Shown: one piece after another, positions 1 through 9,572 of the stretch
How the letters are laid out: the number at the start of each line of letters is the position of its first letter
Position numbering within the stretch: position 1 is the first letter of the stretch
Assembly: GCF_000430845.1 (NCBI RefSeq)
Contig: NZ_KE387264.1
Coordinates: 250,750-314,749 of the forward strand
Source of the DNA: Chryseobacterium gregarium DSM 19109
GTDB taxonomy: Bacteria; Bacteroidota; Bacteroidia; Flavobacteriales; Weeksellaceae
Direction: 5' to 3'
DNA length: 64,000 nucleotides
Program-made: the position numbers and the translations under genes
The notes under the pieces: model-generated
Databases searched by the model: none
Seen by the model: the letters and a program-made list of their open reading frames with translations, nothing else
What the model was told of the DNA's origin: nothing

Positions 1-7
1 GGAATTT

Positions 8-709
8 ATGCTTCTAATTGAAAATACTGCGTCCAATGACATTCCACCGAAAGAATCTATTGAAGATCTGTATTGGCTCTGCCAAAAATACGAGCACGAC
101 AGTATCTATTATAACGGTATAACTTCAGACCTACAGCAATTGCAAGGAATTTTCCATGGATTACTTGCAGACGGTAACCTTAACGATGACGAGATTTTCA
201 ACCTTCACAAATGGCTGTCTGACAACGAACATCTTAATTCCTATTATCCTTATGACGAAATAAGAAGTCTAGTTTTGTCTATCGTCTCTGACAAGAAGAT
301 CGATGAAGAAGAAAGGTTGGTATTAATAGCTTTTATAAAACAATTCGTAGAGCTCAAAAATGATCAGATAAAAGAATCGATTGACCAATTGACGACCGAT
401 GTAAACATCTCAGGAATTTGCGCAGTAGATCCAGAAATAGTTTTTGAAAACAAAACATTCTGTATAACTGGCATTTTAAGCCGAGGAACCCGAAACGAAC
501 TGCAAACTGCAATCAAAAGCAAAGGCGGCATTCCAGTGAACACCATATCTAAAAAAGCAGATTACCTTGTGATTGGTGATACCAACAATGCTTGCTGGAG
601 CTATGCCTGCTATGGCAGAAAAGTTGAGAAAGCTTTAGACCTGAGAAAGTCAGGCCATACCATCATCCTAGTTCATGAATATGATGTGTTTGACGCCATA
701 GAAAATTAA
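8..709 (+). CDS. TerB-like/BRCT-domain protein heading the defence island
   Basis: A 233-residue protein. Residues about 45-115 are acidic and helical with the pattern of TerB-like modules (LADGNLNDDE near 53, DKKIDEEER near 95). Residues about 145-233 form a BRCT domain like that at the end of NAD-dependent DNA ligases: an FENKTFCITG opening, a KGG turn, then ADYLVIGD. BRCT domains bind DNA ends or phosphopeptides, so a DNA-sensing or adaptor role is plausible but inferred. The stop lies 3 bp before the next ATG, so it is co-transcribed with the Shango-like genes. The frame stays open to the window edge upstream of this ATG, so the true start could lie outside the window. It is not one of the described core Shango components as I know them. 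Confidence 0.8.
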   Translation: MLLIENTASNDIPPKESIEDLYWLCQKYEHDSIYYNGITSDLQQLQGIFHGLLADGNLNDDEIFNLHKWLSDNEHLNSYYPYDEIRSLVLSIVSDKKIDEEERLVLIAFIKQFVELKNDQIKESIDQLTTDVNISGICAVDPEIVFENKTFCITGILSRGTRNELQTAIKSKGGIPVNTISKKADYLVIGDTNNACWSYACYGRKVEKALDLRKSGHTIILVHEYDVFDAIEN

Positions 710-712
710 GAT

Positions 713-2809
713 ATGACTATTTTTATAATCTTAGTTTTCGTTATTTTATTTTTTGCGTTAGTCAATCAGAACAAGAAAAATAGTAAAAAAGTTGTCTTAA
801 AAACTTCACGTTCACGTACTGATAGACCTAAGGCCATTGTTAAACATGTTGAAAAAGTTCAAAAAGAAACTCAAATCACTACAAGTTTTGACAAATCAAT
901 AAAAACATCTATTCCCACCATTAAACCTGTGATCAATGTTGAACCTGTTTCAAAAATACAAAAAGAAGAGCAGATCACAATACGCTACAGTAGTCCAGTA
1001 AAAGCATCTGTCAGTATGGAAGAGAATATAACTAAAACAGACGATTCTATAATTGATGTGTCAAACATTGTAACGTCATTATTAGGCAATATTAAAGTTA
1101 CTTCAGAAAACAGATCTGCAAATATTTCCGCTCCTTACTGGCCTCATCGCTATGTATATTCATATTCTGATCTCAACACGGCAAACGCGGAGCAACGTAA
1201 ATTCTACAACGTATTCAAAACAGAATTCTTAAAAGGAAATTTTCTTTTTTTAAATGGTAATGCCAACTATTCCTTCATTCTAATGTTTGATCTGCTGAAT
1301 GAATTTGCAGTCCATAAGGATTTCCAAAAAATCGAAGAGCAATTGGAAGATCTTGGCAACAATTATCCAATCACAAAATCCTATTGTGTCTCATTTCTTA
1401 TTCAAAGACTTGACGATTACAATATGAACGATGAGGCACAAGAATATAGAGAAAAAAACAACGTTTATGATTATGATTACTGGAAATTAGGGAAAAGATA
1501 TAAAAAGATACTTGACCTTTCTAATGAGCAAGAAAATACACTTAACAAGATATGGTTTCAAAACAATGTTTTTACTGAAATAGAATTTTGTAAACTTGAA
1601 GTACTTAAACAATTTCTAAGAGCCACTGAACATCTTCAGCAAAACTTTACTTCTGTTGATAATTCACTCGATAATCTAATAGATGAATTAACAGATCTAA
1701 TTGTAAGGAAGTATTACCGCTACCGGAAGGGAAGTCAAAACTACAAATACAGTTTCGAAACCGTTCAGGGACAGATTTATGGGCACATCTTAAAATTGAG
1801 TGAAAACAATGTCCGAGAATCTTATTCCAACAAACGAAAATTAACAGCGGAATTTAACTATAGTAACCCTGAGATTTACAATGTTTATTTTGAAAAAGTC
1901 ATTACGAAATTAGATGTGTTCTTTCCCGAAGATCAAAAACAAATTACTACCCCAGATCTCGAAACGGAAAAGCGCCTCAACGAAAGCAATACAACACGGT
2001 GGAAGACCAAATATGACAAGATAGTAGCACAATATTCTGACTCTGAAAATTTAGAACAGCAAATAATACAATTGGCTGAAGAAAATATTAAAAATCCGTC
2101 GGTGGAGAATATTTTTTACGAAGCCTCAAAGTTCGTCGCTAAAATCAATAAGGTTACCGCCTTAAGACTTTACATTTATTACATTGATAAAGATCTGAGC
2201 TCTGCAAAGTTTGATAACAAACAGATGAATAAAACCATTCAGAAAAGCCTTTTTAAGACCAATGAACAGCTGAATGATTTTGAACAGATACTGAGCGATT
2301 TCATAACGAATAAAAATCTTGATACAACGCTGGAAAAAATAAACTCCATTTACCTACCCAAGAGAAAGAAGATTTTTATAGATAAAGATACCATCGAGGA
2401 GGTAAAAAAGCAACACTCCGGTACAGTAGACCTATTAAACGAATACCTTCAGGATGAGTATGAAGATGATAACATTGTGATTGTATCTGAGGAAATTGCA
2501 AATAAAGACGAAGTACAAATCAATATCATTCATAAGAATGTTGAGCATCTTCATTCTAAGTACCTGAACGAAATCAGCTTAACAAGTGTACAAAAAGATG
2601 TGTTAGGCGTTTTTGAAAAGAACAGTTTCAATATTTCTCAAAGTGATTTAGAGGAATATCTGAAAGATCAAAATTTATTGATGAGCTCTACTGTTGATGC
2701 GATTAACGAAATTTGCTTTGATGTTTTAGACGATGTTTTGATTGAAGAGGACAATGATTATTTCACTATAAATACTGATTACTATAAAAAACTATTAAAC
2801 AATGATTGA
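713..2809 (+). CDS. sngA: Shango-like SngA: TerB_N/TerB_C protein with N-terminal membrane helix
   Basis: A 698-residue protein. Residues 2-18 are a hydrophobic helix followed by a lysine-rich stretch, so it is probably membrane-anchored with the bulk in the cytoplasm. After a low-complexity linker, a TerB_N-type module begins near residue 140 (YWPHRYVYSYSDL). The last ~130 residues resemble TerB_C (LTSVQKDVLGVFEKNSF, then a DLEEYL helix and a winged-helix-like end). TerB-containing protein plus ATPase plus helicase is the composition of the Shango phage-defence system. The stop overlaps the next start by 8 bp (ATGATTGA), which indicates translational coupling. The symbol is assigned by architecture and order, not by alignment. 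Confidence 0.75.
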   Translation: MTIFIILVFVILFFALVNQNKKNSKKVVLKTSRSRTDRPKAIVKHVEKVQKETQITTSFDKSIKTSIPTIKPVINVEPVSKIQKEEQITIRYSSPVKASVSMEENITKTDDSIIDVSNIVTSLLGNIKVTSENRSANISAPYWPHRYVYSYSDLNTANAEQRKFYNVFKTEFLKGNFLFLNGNANYSFILMFDLLNEFAVHKDFQKIEEQLEDLGNNYPITKSYCVSFLIQRLDDYNMNDEAQEYREKNNVYDYDYWKLGKRYKKILDLSNEQENTLNKIWFQNNVFTEIEFCKLEVLKQFLRATEHLQQNFTSVDNSLDNLIDELTDLIVRKYYRYRKGSQNYKYSFETVQGQIYGHILKLSENNVRESYSNKRKLTAEFNYSNPEIYNVYFEKVITKLDVFFPEDQKQITTPDLETEKRLNESNTTRWKTKYDKIVAQYSDSENLEQQIIQLAEENIKNPSVENIFYEASKFVAKINKVTALRLYIYYIDKDLSSAKFDNKQMNKTIQKSLFKTNEQLNDFEQILSDFITNKNLDTTLEKINSIYLPKRKKIFIDKDTIEEVKKQHSGTVDLLNEYLQDEYEDDNIVIVSEEIANKDEVQINIIHKNVEHLHSKYLNEISLTSVQKDVLGVFEKNSFNISQSDLEEYLKDQNLLMSSTVDAINEICFDVLDDVLIEEDNDYFTINTDYYKKLLNND

Positions 2810-4118
2810 CAATATTAAACCAAAAGAAGCTACCTCAATTATCAATTCCCTGATAGGTGGCATCGTTCCTAAAATAGGTGTACAGCATATTACAGTGGGC
2901 AGATCAGAAGAGATTGAAGCTTTTATAAGTTCCCTGAATGATGTTAAAAATGGACACAGCTTAGCGAAGTTCTGGATTGGAGATTTTGGAAGTGGTAAAT
3001 CATTTATGCTTCACCTACTAAATACTGTTGCCTTAAAACAAAAATTCGTTGTAGCTAATGCTGATTTTACGCCAGACAATCGTCTGTATGCAAATGATGG
3101 GAAAAGCGTTTTATTGTACTCTGCTATTATGGACAATATTGCAATTCAGACCAAACCTGAAGGTGGTGCTTTACAGACACTGTTGGAAAAATGGATCGAA
3201 CAGGTTATCACTAAAACTGCTGAAGAACATCATATCTCTTTGGTTGACATCCGCAAAGAAGAAAATTTGGCTCTCATTCAAAATGCCATAATGAAAACCA
3301 TCAACGAAATCACGGAGGTTGGCGGCTTTGACTTTGGTTCGGTCATAGTAAAATATTACGAGGGTTATATAAAAAATGACGAATACCTGAGAAGAAATGC
3401 TTTGAAATGGCTCAAAGGTGAATACAAAACTAAAACAGAAGCCAGACAGGATCTCGGTGTCAGAGAAATCGTCAATGACCAGAATTTTTATGATATGCTT
3501 AAAAATTTTTGTAAGCTATTTGTAAGTATGGGATATAGTGGTTTTATGATCAATCTTGATGAAGCTATTAATCTTTATAAGATTTCAACTTCTGTAATGA
3601 GAGAAAAAAATTACGAAAAGATCTTGTCTATTTATAATGATTGCTTTCAAGGCAAGATTTCAAACTTATTGATTAATTTTGCTGGGACAAAAGAATTCTT
3701 GGAAAATGAAAGAAGAGGTTTATTCAGTTATCAGGCACTGAAGTCAAGATTACAAACTAATAAGTTTGAATCTCTGGAAATCCGGGATTATGCTCAACCA
3801 GTAATTAAACTCACACCGCTAGATCATAATGAGATATTTGTTTTATTAAAGAAATTGAAGTTGATTTTTGATTTTAATTATAAAACAGATATTAAAATTT
3901 CAGATGAGGAAATCTCAGCCTTCATGGAGGAGATTTTCAATAAACCAGGAGCTTCAGAGTTTTTAACTCCGAGAGAGGTTATCCGTGATTTTCTCAACAT
4001 CTTAAATATTATTCGCCAAAACCCAGAAGTTGATAAAACCAAACTTTTTGGGGATATTGAAATTGAAGACGAAAGACCGAATGATTTAAATGTACTGGAT
4101 AGCATTGAAGAATTATGA
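2802..4118 (+). CDS. sngB: Shango-like SngB: P-loop ATPase (BREX ATP-binding/DUF2791 type)
   Basis: A 438-residue ATPase. The Walker A motif GDFGSGKS is at residues 60-67. A Walker B-like MINLDEA carries the acidic pair at residues 253-254. The N-terminal ATSIINSL...GVQHITVGR pattern and the sensor-like region (NFAGTKEFLENERRGLFSYQALKSRL) are typical of the ATPases annotated as BREX system ATP-binding or DUF2791. It probably hydrolyses ATP to load or switch the neighbouring helicase. It overlaps the upstream gene by 8 bp and the downstream gene by 4 bp (ATGA), so the three products are probably made in fixed proportion. BrxD-like is the alternative label; context favours Shango. Confidence 0.8.
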   Translation: MIDNIKPKEATSIINSLIGGIVPKIGVQHITVGRSEEIEAFISSLNDVKNGHSLAKFWIGDFGSGKSFMLHLLNTVALKQKFVVANADFTPDNRLYANDGKSVLLYSAIMDNIAIQTKPEGGALQTLLEKWIEQVITKTAEEHHISLVDIRKEENLALIQNAIMKTINEITEVGGFDFGSVIVKYYEGYIKNDEYLRRNALKWLKGEYKTKTEARQDLGVREIVNDQNFYDMLKNFCKLFVSMGYSGFMINLDEAINLYKISTSVMREKNYEKILSIYNDCFQGKISNLLINFAGTKEFLENERRGLFSYQALKSRLQTNKFESLEIRDYAQPVIKLTPLDHNEIFVLLKKLKLIFDFNYKTDIKISDEEISAFMEEIFNKPGASEFLTPREVIRDFLNILNIIRQNPEVDKTKLFGDIEIEDERPNDLNVLDSIEEL

Positions 4119-6250
4119 CCTCCTTTGATTTACTTTCGGAGCCTATCAGAAAATATATTAGAGATAAGGGTTGGGCTTCTCTTCGCCCAATTCAAGAGGC
4201 AGCAATTCCTCGCATTTTATCAACTGAAAATAATTATGTTCTAATATCAAGAACGGCTTCTGGAAAAACTGAAGCTGCATTTTTACCTATATTATCAAGG
4301 ACAAATTTTAATGAGGAGGGTGTCAAGGTTCTTTATATTTCTCCTTTGATTGCTCTAATTAACGATCAATTTCGACGTGTGGAAGAATTATGTGAATATT
4401 TGGACATTAGTGTAACCAAATGGCACGGTGAAGCAAGCAAAAGCCAGAAAGATAGATTGCTGAGAAAGCCAAACGGAATTGTTTTAATTACTCCGGAATC
4501 CATGGAAGCAATGTTTGTGAATAAACCTTATAATCTTAAACATCTATTTTCAACATTAGACTATGTGGTTATCGATGAAATTCATTCTTTTTTAGGTTCA
4601 GATAGAGGGATTCAGTTACAATCCATTTTATCGAGATTACAAAAAATAAACAAGTTAAATTTTAAAACTATTGCTCTTTCTGCAACCGTAAGTGATGCAA
4701 ATCAATATATCGAGCTAAAGAACTTCATAGGAGATATTGAAAATACAAAAGTTATAAGAGATACTACTCCTAAACCCATTAATGCTGTCTTTAGATATTT
4801 CGAAGGTAGCGGAGCTGAACTACCTGTTAATTTACTAAAGGATTTATATATTCAGACAAGAAATAATAAATCATTGATTTTCCCCAACGCAAGAGGGAGA
4901 GTTGAAGAAGTTGCCGTAAAACTAAGAAAGATTTCAGATAAAGTTGGAGGACATCAAAACTATTTTTCTCATCATTCTTCTGTAGATAAGGAAGTTCGGG
5001 AATACGTAGAATTTTTTGCAAAGAATAACACTTACCAAAATTTTAGTATTGCCTGTACATCTACCTTAGAATTGGGAATAGACATAGGAAGTGTAGATCA
5101 GGTTGTTCAGATTGATGCGACACATAGTATTGCTTCTTTGATACAAAGAGTTGGAAGAAGTGGGAGAAGAGATGATAAAGCGAGTAATTTATTCTTATAT
5201 GCTACCAATCGATGGACTTTGTTACAATCAGTAGCTTGTTGGCTATTATATGAAGAAAAGTACATCGAGCCAATTTCTTTGAATAAAAAATCTTATGATA
5301 TTTTGGTTCATCAAATATTGTCTGTTGTAAAAGGGACATCAGGAATTTCAAAAAAGCAGTTAATCGCAGAATTGTTACAAAATGCTGCTTTTAAGAATAT
5401 CGGTACATCAGAAATAGAGGAAATAATTGATTTCTTAGTTGGAAAAGATCTTATTGAAAAACTCGGTATAGAGCTGATTTTAGGAATTGGAGGTGAGAAA
5501 ATTGTCAATAACAAAGAATTTTATAGTGTTTTCCAAACCGAAAATTTATTTAAAGTATCACATAAAGGAAATAAAGTCGGAGAAGTCCCACTAACACTTC
5601 AGATTCGGGAAGATGAAAATATCTATTTGTCTGCAAGAATTTGGAAAATTACGAATGTTGATTTAAAATCAAAAAAAATAGAAGTTATTCCTGCAAAAGA
5701 TGGTAAGAGACCTATTTTTGAAGGCAACGGGGCAAATGTCGCAGACAAAATAAGAACAAAAATGCTGGAAGTTTTAGTCTCAAAAAGAGAATATGATTTT
5801 CTTGATGAACCAAGTCAAGATGTAATAACAGAAATGCAAAAAGAATTTTCAGTCTTTAATTTTACAGATATTGCGAAGGATAGACCCTTACTTTCAACAA
5901 ATAAAAACCTTATATTTTATTCATTCACAGGATCAAAAATCAACAGAACACTGAAACTTTTTTTTGATACTTTAAAAATTCATAATATTTACTCTGAACT
6001 AGATTCCTCTTTTGAAATAAAAACTTCACAGGAAGAATTTGTTTCAAAAATGAAAAATTTAGAATCTTCCAATATTAATTTAGATCTGGTTTTAACAACT
6101 CTCATAGAAAATACCCCTGAAATTCTAGATTTCTCTAAATATGGTAAGTTCTTACCAGTAAAGTTTAAACTTGAAATATTAAAAAATTCTTACTATGATT
6201 TTTATAATTGTAAAAAGTTTTTAAACGATTTAGAATTGATAACCAATTGA
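4115..6250 (+). CDS. sngC: Shango-like SngC: DEAD/DEAH-box (Lhr-like) superfamily II helicase
   Basis: A 711-residue helicase with all the main SF2 motifs. A Q-like region (LRPIQEAAIP) is followed by motif I SRTASGKTEA with the lysine at residue 51. Motif II is DEIH at 154-157, motif III is LSATVSD, and motif VI is QRVGRSGRR near residue 350. The long C-terminal part has no motif I recognise. The layout resembles Lhr-type helicases. As third gene of the TerB/ATPase/helicase trio it is the presumed nucleic-acid motor of the Shango-like system. Its stop is 26 bp before the next coding start with no terminator between, so the ATPase/nuclease pair downstream is probably read from the same transcript. 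Confidence 0.85.
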   Translation: MTSFDLLSEPIRKYIRDKGWASLRPIQEAAIPRILSTENNYVLISRTASGKTEAAFLPILSRTNFNEEGVKVLYISPLIALINDQFRRVEELCEYLDISVTKWHGEASKSQKDRLLRKPNGIVLITPESMEAMFVNKPYNLKHLFSTLDYVVIDEIHSFLGSDRGIQLQSILSRLQKINKLNFKTIALSATVSDANQYIELKNFIGDIENTKVIRDTTPKPINAVFRYFEGSGAELPVNLLKDLYIQTRNNKSLIFPNARGRVEEVAVKLRKISDKVGGHQNYFSHHSSVDKEVREYVEFFAKNNTYQNFSIACTSTLELGIDIGSVDQVVQIDATHSIASLIQRVGRSGRRDDKASNLFLYATNRWTLLQSVACWLLYEEKYIEPISLNKKSYDILVHQILSVVKGTSGISKKQLIAELLQNAAFKNIGTSEIEEIIDFLVGKDLIEKLGIELILGIGGEKIVNNKEFYSVFQTENLFKVSHKGNKVGEVPLTLQIREDENIYLSARIWKITNVDLKSKKIEVIPAKDGKRPIFEGNGANVADKIRTKMLEVLVSKREYDFLDEPSQDVITEMQKEFSVFNFTDIAKDRPLLSTNKNLIFYSFTGSKINRTLKLFFDTLKIHNIYSELDSSFEIKTSQEEFVSKMKNLESSNINLDLVLTTLIENTPEILDFSKYGKFLPVKFKLEILKNSYYDFYNCKKFLNDLELITN

Positions 6251-6276
6251 GAATTAAATTATAAACAACTAAAACT

Positions 6277-8475
6277 ATGAGCTTCAAATTAATTGCGATA
6301 AGACCGCTAAAAGAGTGTAATCCAAATTATCTCAAAAATTTAAAAACTAATCAATTGTATAAGTTTTACAATGATTATATTTTTTATGATAACAATAATC
6401 AAGAGATAATCGATTCAAAAAATGATGTAATTAAGATTGATTACCTAGCAACTATTCCTGACGATTTGTTTTCTCAAGGCACAGATGATGCAAAGACGAA
6501 TATAAATGTTTCAGCAATTGTAGGTAAGAATGGGTCTGGCAAAAGCGCTTTAATCGAGTTACTCGTGGCGTCAATTGTAAAAATATCTTTGCAAATTAAG
6601 GATGATTTTATTAACCCTGAAAACTTATATGATAGTAAAGATGAAGAGAAGAAAAAGGAGCTTGTTACGAAATATAATGAAAGTATTGTTAAAGATTTAA
6701 ATTCAATAAATGTTGAAATTTATTTTTATTATAACCAATTTCAAGAAAATAATAGGGAAAAGATTAGGAAACTTAAAATTCAAAATAATGAAATTACATT
6801 ATTAGATTTTGATAAAGATTTCAATTCTAATCCAAAAACTTTTTCACTTCAAAAGAATACCGAAGTACATATCAAAAGTCATAAACCAGAAGGTGAAAAA
6901 GAGCTTTCAAAATCAGAACTTCTTTTCTTTAAAGATTTTTTTTACACAATGGTTATAAATTACTCACATTATGGTTATAATACAAGTGAAACAGGTGAAT
7001 GGTTGAAAGGCGTTTTTCACAAAAACGACAGTTATCAATTACCTATTGTAATAAATCCATTTCGTGAAGATGGTAACATAGATGTAAATTCTGAAAAGTA
7101 TTTAGCGTCCTCGCGTTTTCTCGTGAATATTTTGCAAGAAGAAAAACTTAGAAGTATTGCCAAAGGTAAAGATGTTTCCCATATATCCATAGAAATTGAT
7201 TATAAGAAATTTAGTCATTGGGATGAGAGTGAAAAAAAAGATCTTCGGATAAATAATAGAGATGAAGAAAAAATTGAATATCTCGAATTGTTACTTGAAA
7301 TATTTTATATTGAAAAAATAGAAATCAAAAACGTTATCAACAAAAGTTTTTACCCTTACTTGAGAGATTATATTCTTCTAAAGCTATACAAAATTACATT
7401 CTATAAAAAATATCAGAAATATCGAAAAGGGAAACATTGCATTATTATGAAAAATGATAATCCCTTATATTTCACATTAATTAGTCCAGATAATCTAAGG
7501 GAATATTTCGAACAATTAAAAGATGATGGAAGTCACATCACAGACAAACTATGCCAAGCAATCTTTTTATTGAAGCATCAATATGTAAAAATGGATGAAA
7601 TTTTTATAGAAAAACTAAACGAAAAATTGATTAAGATTGATGATCTATATGAGGTGATTGATACAGCATTTAAGTCTAGAATAGATCCCAAAGAACATTA
7701 TTTAATGAATAAGTTCTCTATTGCACAGTCGCTTCCTTCTATCTTTAAAGTAAATTACTTTTTTGAAGAGAATTATTCAAATCATAATTTTAATAATTTT
7801 AGCTCTGGAGAGAAGCAAAAATTGTATAGCATTCATTCAGTAATTTATCATTTGAGAAATCTAAAATCTGTTCAAGAGTTAATAATTGATGAGAACGATC
7901 CAAATGAAAAAATGATTTATTATAAGAATGTTAATATAATTTTTGATGAAATAGAATTATACTCGCATCCTGACTTTCAAAGAACTTTCCTAAATGATTT
8001 GTTGAAAGCGATAAATTCCGTTTATCAACGATATGATAATCTCAATATTCTGTTTATTACTCATTCGCCGTTTATATTATCAGATATTCCAAAACAGAAC
8101 GTACTCTTTTTAAAAGATGGAGGTGTAGATACTTTTGATAGAGCAAGTACTTTTGCTGCAAACATTTCTGATTTATTAGTTAATAGCTTCTTTTTCAGTG
8201 ATGAAATCAAAAGTGGCTTATTAATGGGGGAGTTTGCAGAAGAAACAATAAATAAAACAATTCAGTGGATCAGCGAAGCTAAAAAAAGTGAAAAATCTTT
8301 TAATCAAAATAAAGATGATTTTGATTACCATAGGCAGATTATCAAAATTATTGATGAACCAATATTAAGATTGAAATTGGCAGAAATGCTAGACGAGCTT
8401 TCAGGGAAAAGCGAAGTACAAAAGGAGGTAGCAAGAAAACAAATTGATTATTTGAACAAAAAATTTAATTTATAA
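6277..8475 (+). CDS. AAA/ABC-type ATPase, Septu PtuA-like
   Basis: A 732-residue ATPase of the SMC/OLD/RecF class. Walker A VGKNGSGKSA lies near residues 82-91. A signature-like FSSGEKQKL lies near 508-515. Walker B IIFDEIE has its acidic pair at 557-558. A switch-histidine motif (FITHSPFILSD) follows within ~45 residues. The long insert between Walker A and the signature is charged and helical, as in overcoming-lysogenization-defect and PtuA proteins. It has a TAATG one-base overlap with an HNH nuclease gene. An ATPase coupled to an HNH nuclease is the Septu arrangement, in which PtuA forms the scaffold and PtuB cuts nucleic acid. It is longer than the PtuA proteins I recall, so a Septu-like variant is the safer call. 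Confidence 0.8.
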   Translation: MSFKLIAIRPLKECNPNYLKNLKTNQLYKFYNDYIFYDNNNQEIIDSKNDVIKIDYLATIPDDLFSQGTDDAKTNINVSAIVGKNGSGKSALIELLVASIVKISLQIKDDFINPENLYDSKDEEKKKELVTKYNESIVKDLNSINVEIYFYYNQFQENNREKIRKLKIQNNEITLLDFDKDFNSNPKTFSLQKNTEVHIKSHKPEGEKELSKSELLFFKDFFYTMVINYSHYGYNTSETGEWLKGVFHKNDSYQLPIVINPFREDGNIDVNSEKYLASSRFLVNILQEEKLRSIAKGKDVSHISIEIDYKKFSHWDESEKKDLRINNRDEEKIEYLELLLEIFYIEKIEIKNVINKSFYPYLRDYILLKLYKITFYKKYQKYRKGKHCIIMKNDNPLYFTLISPDNLREYFEQLKDDGSHITDKLCQAIFLLKHQYVKMDEIFIEKLNEKLIKIDDLYEVIDTAFKSRIDPKEHYLMNKFSIAQSLPSIFKVNYFFEENYSNHNFNNFSSGEKQKLYSIHSVIYHLRNLKSVQELIIDENDPNEKMIYYKNVNIIFDEIELYSHPDFQRTFLNDLLKAINSVYQRYDNLNILFITHSPFILSDIPKQNVLFLKDGGVDTFDRASTFAANISDLLVNSFFFSDEIKSGLLMGEFAEETINKTIQWISEAKKSEKSFNQNKDDFDYHRQIIKIIDEPILRLKLAEMLDELSGKSEVQKEVARKQIDYLNKKFNL

Positions 8476-9371
8476 TGCTAACAATAAATCCATCTGAAAG
8501 TGCGGTAAAATTTCATAAACAAGAAGTTACTAGAATATTCGAGAAAATACTTACCGACAAGTTTGTAATAAGAGGAAAAAGTAGAGAAAGAAAATACTTG
8601 CATTTTAGCTTCTTAAAATTCCTAAAGGAGCATTATAAAGAGCTGATTAGTAGCAAACCAAATGAGCTTTTAAAATTGCATGAGAAATATGAATCTTTAC
8701 CATTGTCTTCTAATCACAGAAAACTCATTAAAAGTTTTTTTATTGACACAGGATATGGCAATTTTAATAACCAAGAATTTTTAGAAAAGCTTAATATTGA
8801 CACTTGTGTTTATTGTAATAGAAACTACACAGTGCAATTAGTAAAAGATAGAGCTCGAGCTCAATTAGATCATTGGTTTCCAAAAGAAAGTCATCCAGTA
8901 TTGTCTTTGAGCTTTTATAATTTAATTCCTAGTTGCCAATCATGCAATCATATTAAGCACAATAACTCGCCAAAATGTGGATGGGATAAGGCTTTAGATA
9001 ATATTTTTCATCCATATGAAGAAGAATTAATATTTTCTTTTTCATATGATTATGATACAAGAATTACAAATCCAACTGTAAAATTTATTAATACTGATTC
9101 AAAGGCTGAAGCTAGCCTAGAGTATAGTAGGTTGAAAGAAATTTATGATAGTAGTTCAAAGAGAGAACTGAAAGATTTATTAGATTTAAGATATAAGTAT
9201 AGTGATAATTATCTAAAGATTTTATTCGAAGACACTTTTAATTTATCAATATCAGAAAGCGAAATATCTAGATTATTGTTTGGCATTGAGTCTAAAAAGA
9301 AAGATTATCACAAAAGACCATTTTCTAAATTTAAAAAAGATATTATTGAAGAATTATTGGGTATTGGATAA
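8475..9371 (+). CDS. HNH endonuclease, Septu PtuB-like
   Basis: A 298-residue nuclease. The zinc/HNH core is plain: CVYCNRNY near residue 112, LDHWFPK with the catalytic-type histidine near 133, then LSFYNLIPSCQSCN and an asparagine/lysine-rich HIKHNNSP tail. The two CxxC pairs would bind structural zinc. The start ATG shares one base with the stop of the upstream ATPase, so the pair is translationally coupled. Nucleases of this shape are the effectors of Septu and of retron-associated PtuAB modules. No reverse transcriptase is encoded nearby. It is the last gene of the defence operon. Confidence 0.85.
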   Translation: MLTINPSESAVKFHKQEVTRIFEKILTDKFVIRGKSRERKYLHFSFLKFLKEHYKELISSKPNELLKLHEKYESLPLSSNHRKLIKSFFIDTGYGNFNNQEFLEKLNIDTCVYCNRNYTVQLVKDRARAQLDHWFPKESHPVLSLSFYNLIPSCQSCNHIKHNNSPKCGWDKALDNIFHPYEEELIFSFSYDYDTRITNPTVKFINTDSKAEASLEYSRLKEIYDSSSKRELKDLLDLRYKYSDNYLKILFEDTFNLSISESEISRLLFGIESKKKDYHKRPFSKFKKDIIEELLGIG

Positions 9372-9479
9372 TCTAGTTTTTCTTAAATTTCAGCCTTTTT
9401 ATTAATGCGAGGCATATCTTATTTGATAAAAAGTTAAAAAACAAACCAAAGATAATTCACTTTCCAGTCCAACAGCTAA

Positions 9480-9572
9480 ATTCTGTCAAGGTCAAGTCCT
9501 CCGGATTTTTGAAAAAAGTTTTTGTCTATAAAAATGTAAACAAAAACTTTTTCCGAAGAACCTTGACAGAAT
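9480..9572. repeat. Two-tier inverted repeat (12-bp outer, 13-bp inner arms)
   Basis: The outer arms ATTCTGTCAAGG (9480-9491) and CCTTGACAGAAT (9561-9572) are perfectly complementary. Nested inside them, AAAAAGTTTTTGT (9513-9525) pairs perfectly with ACAAAAACTTTTT (9540-9552) around a 14-base loop. A T-rich stretch begins about 30 bases further on. It lies ~110 bp after the HNH nuclease stop. It could be a transcription terminator of the island, a small mobile (MITE-like) element or a structured RNA. The sequence does not decide among these. Confidence 0.7.
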
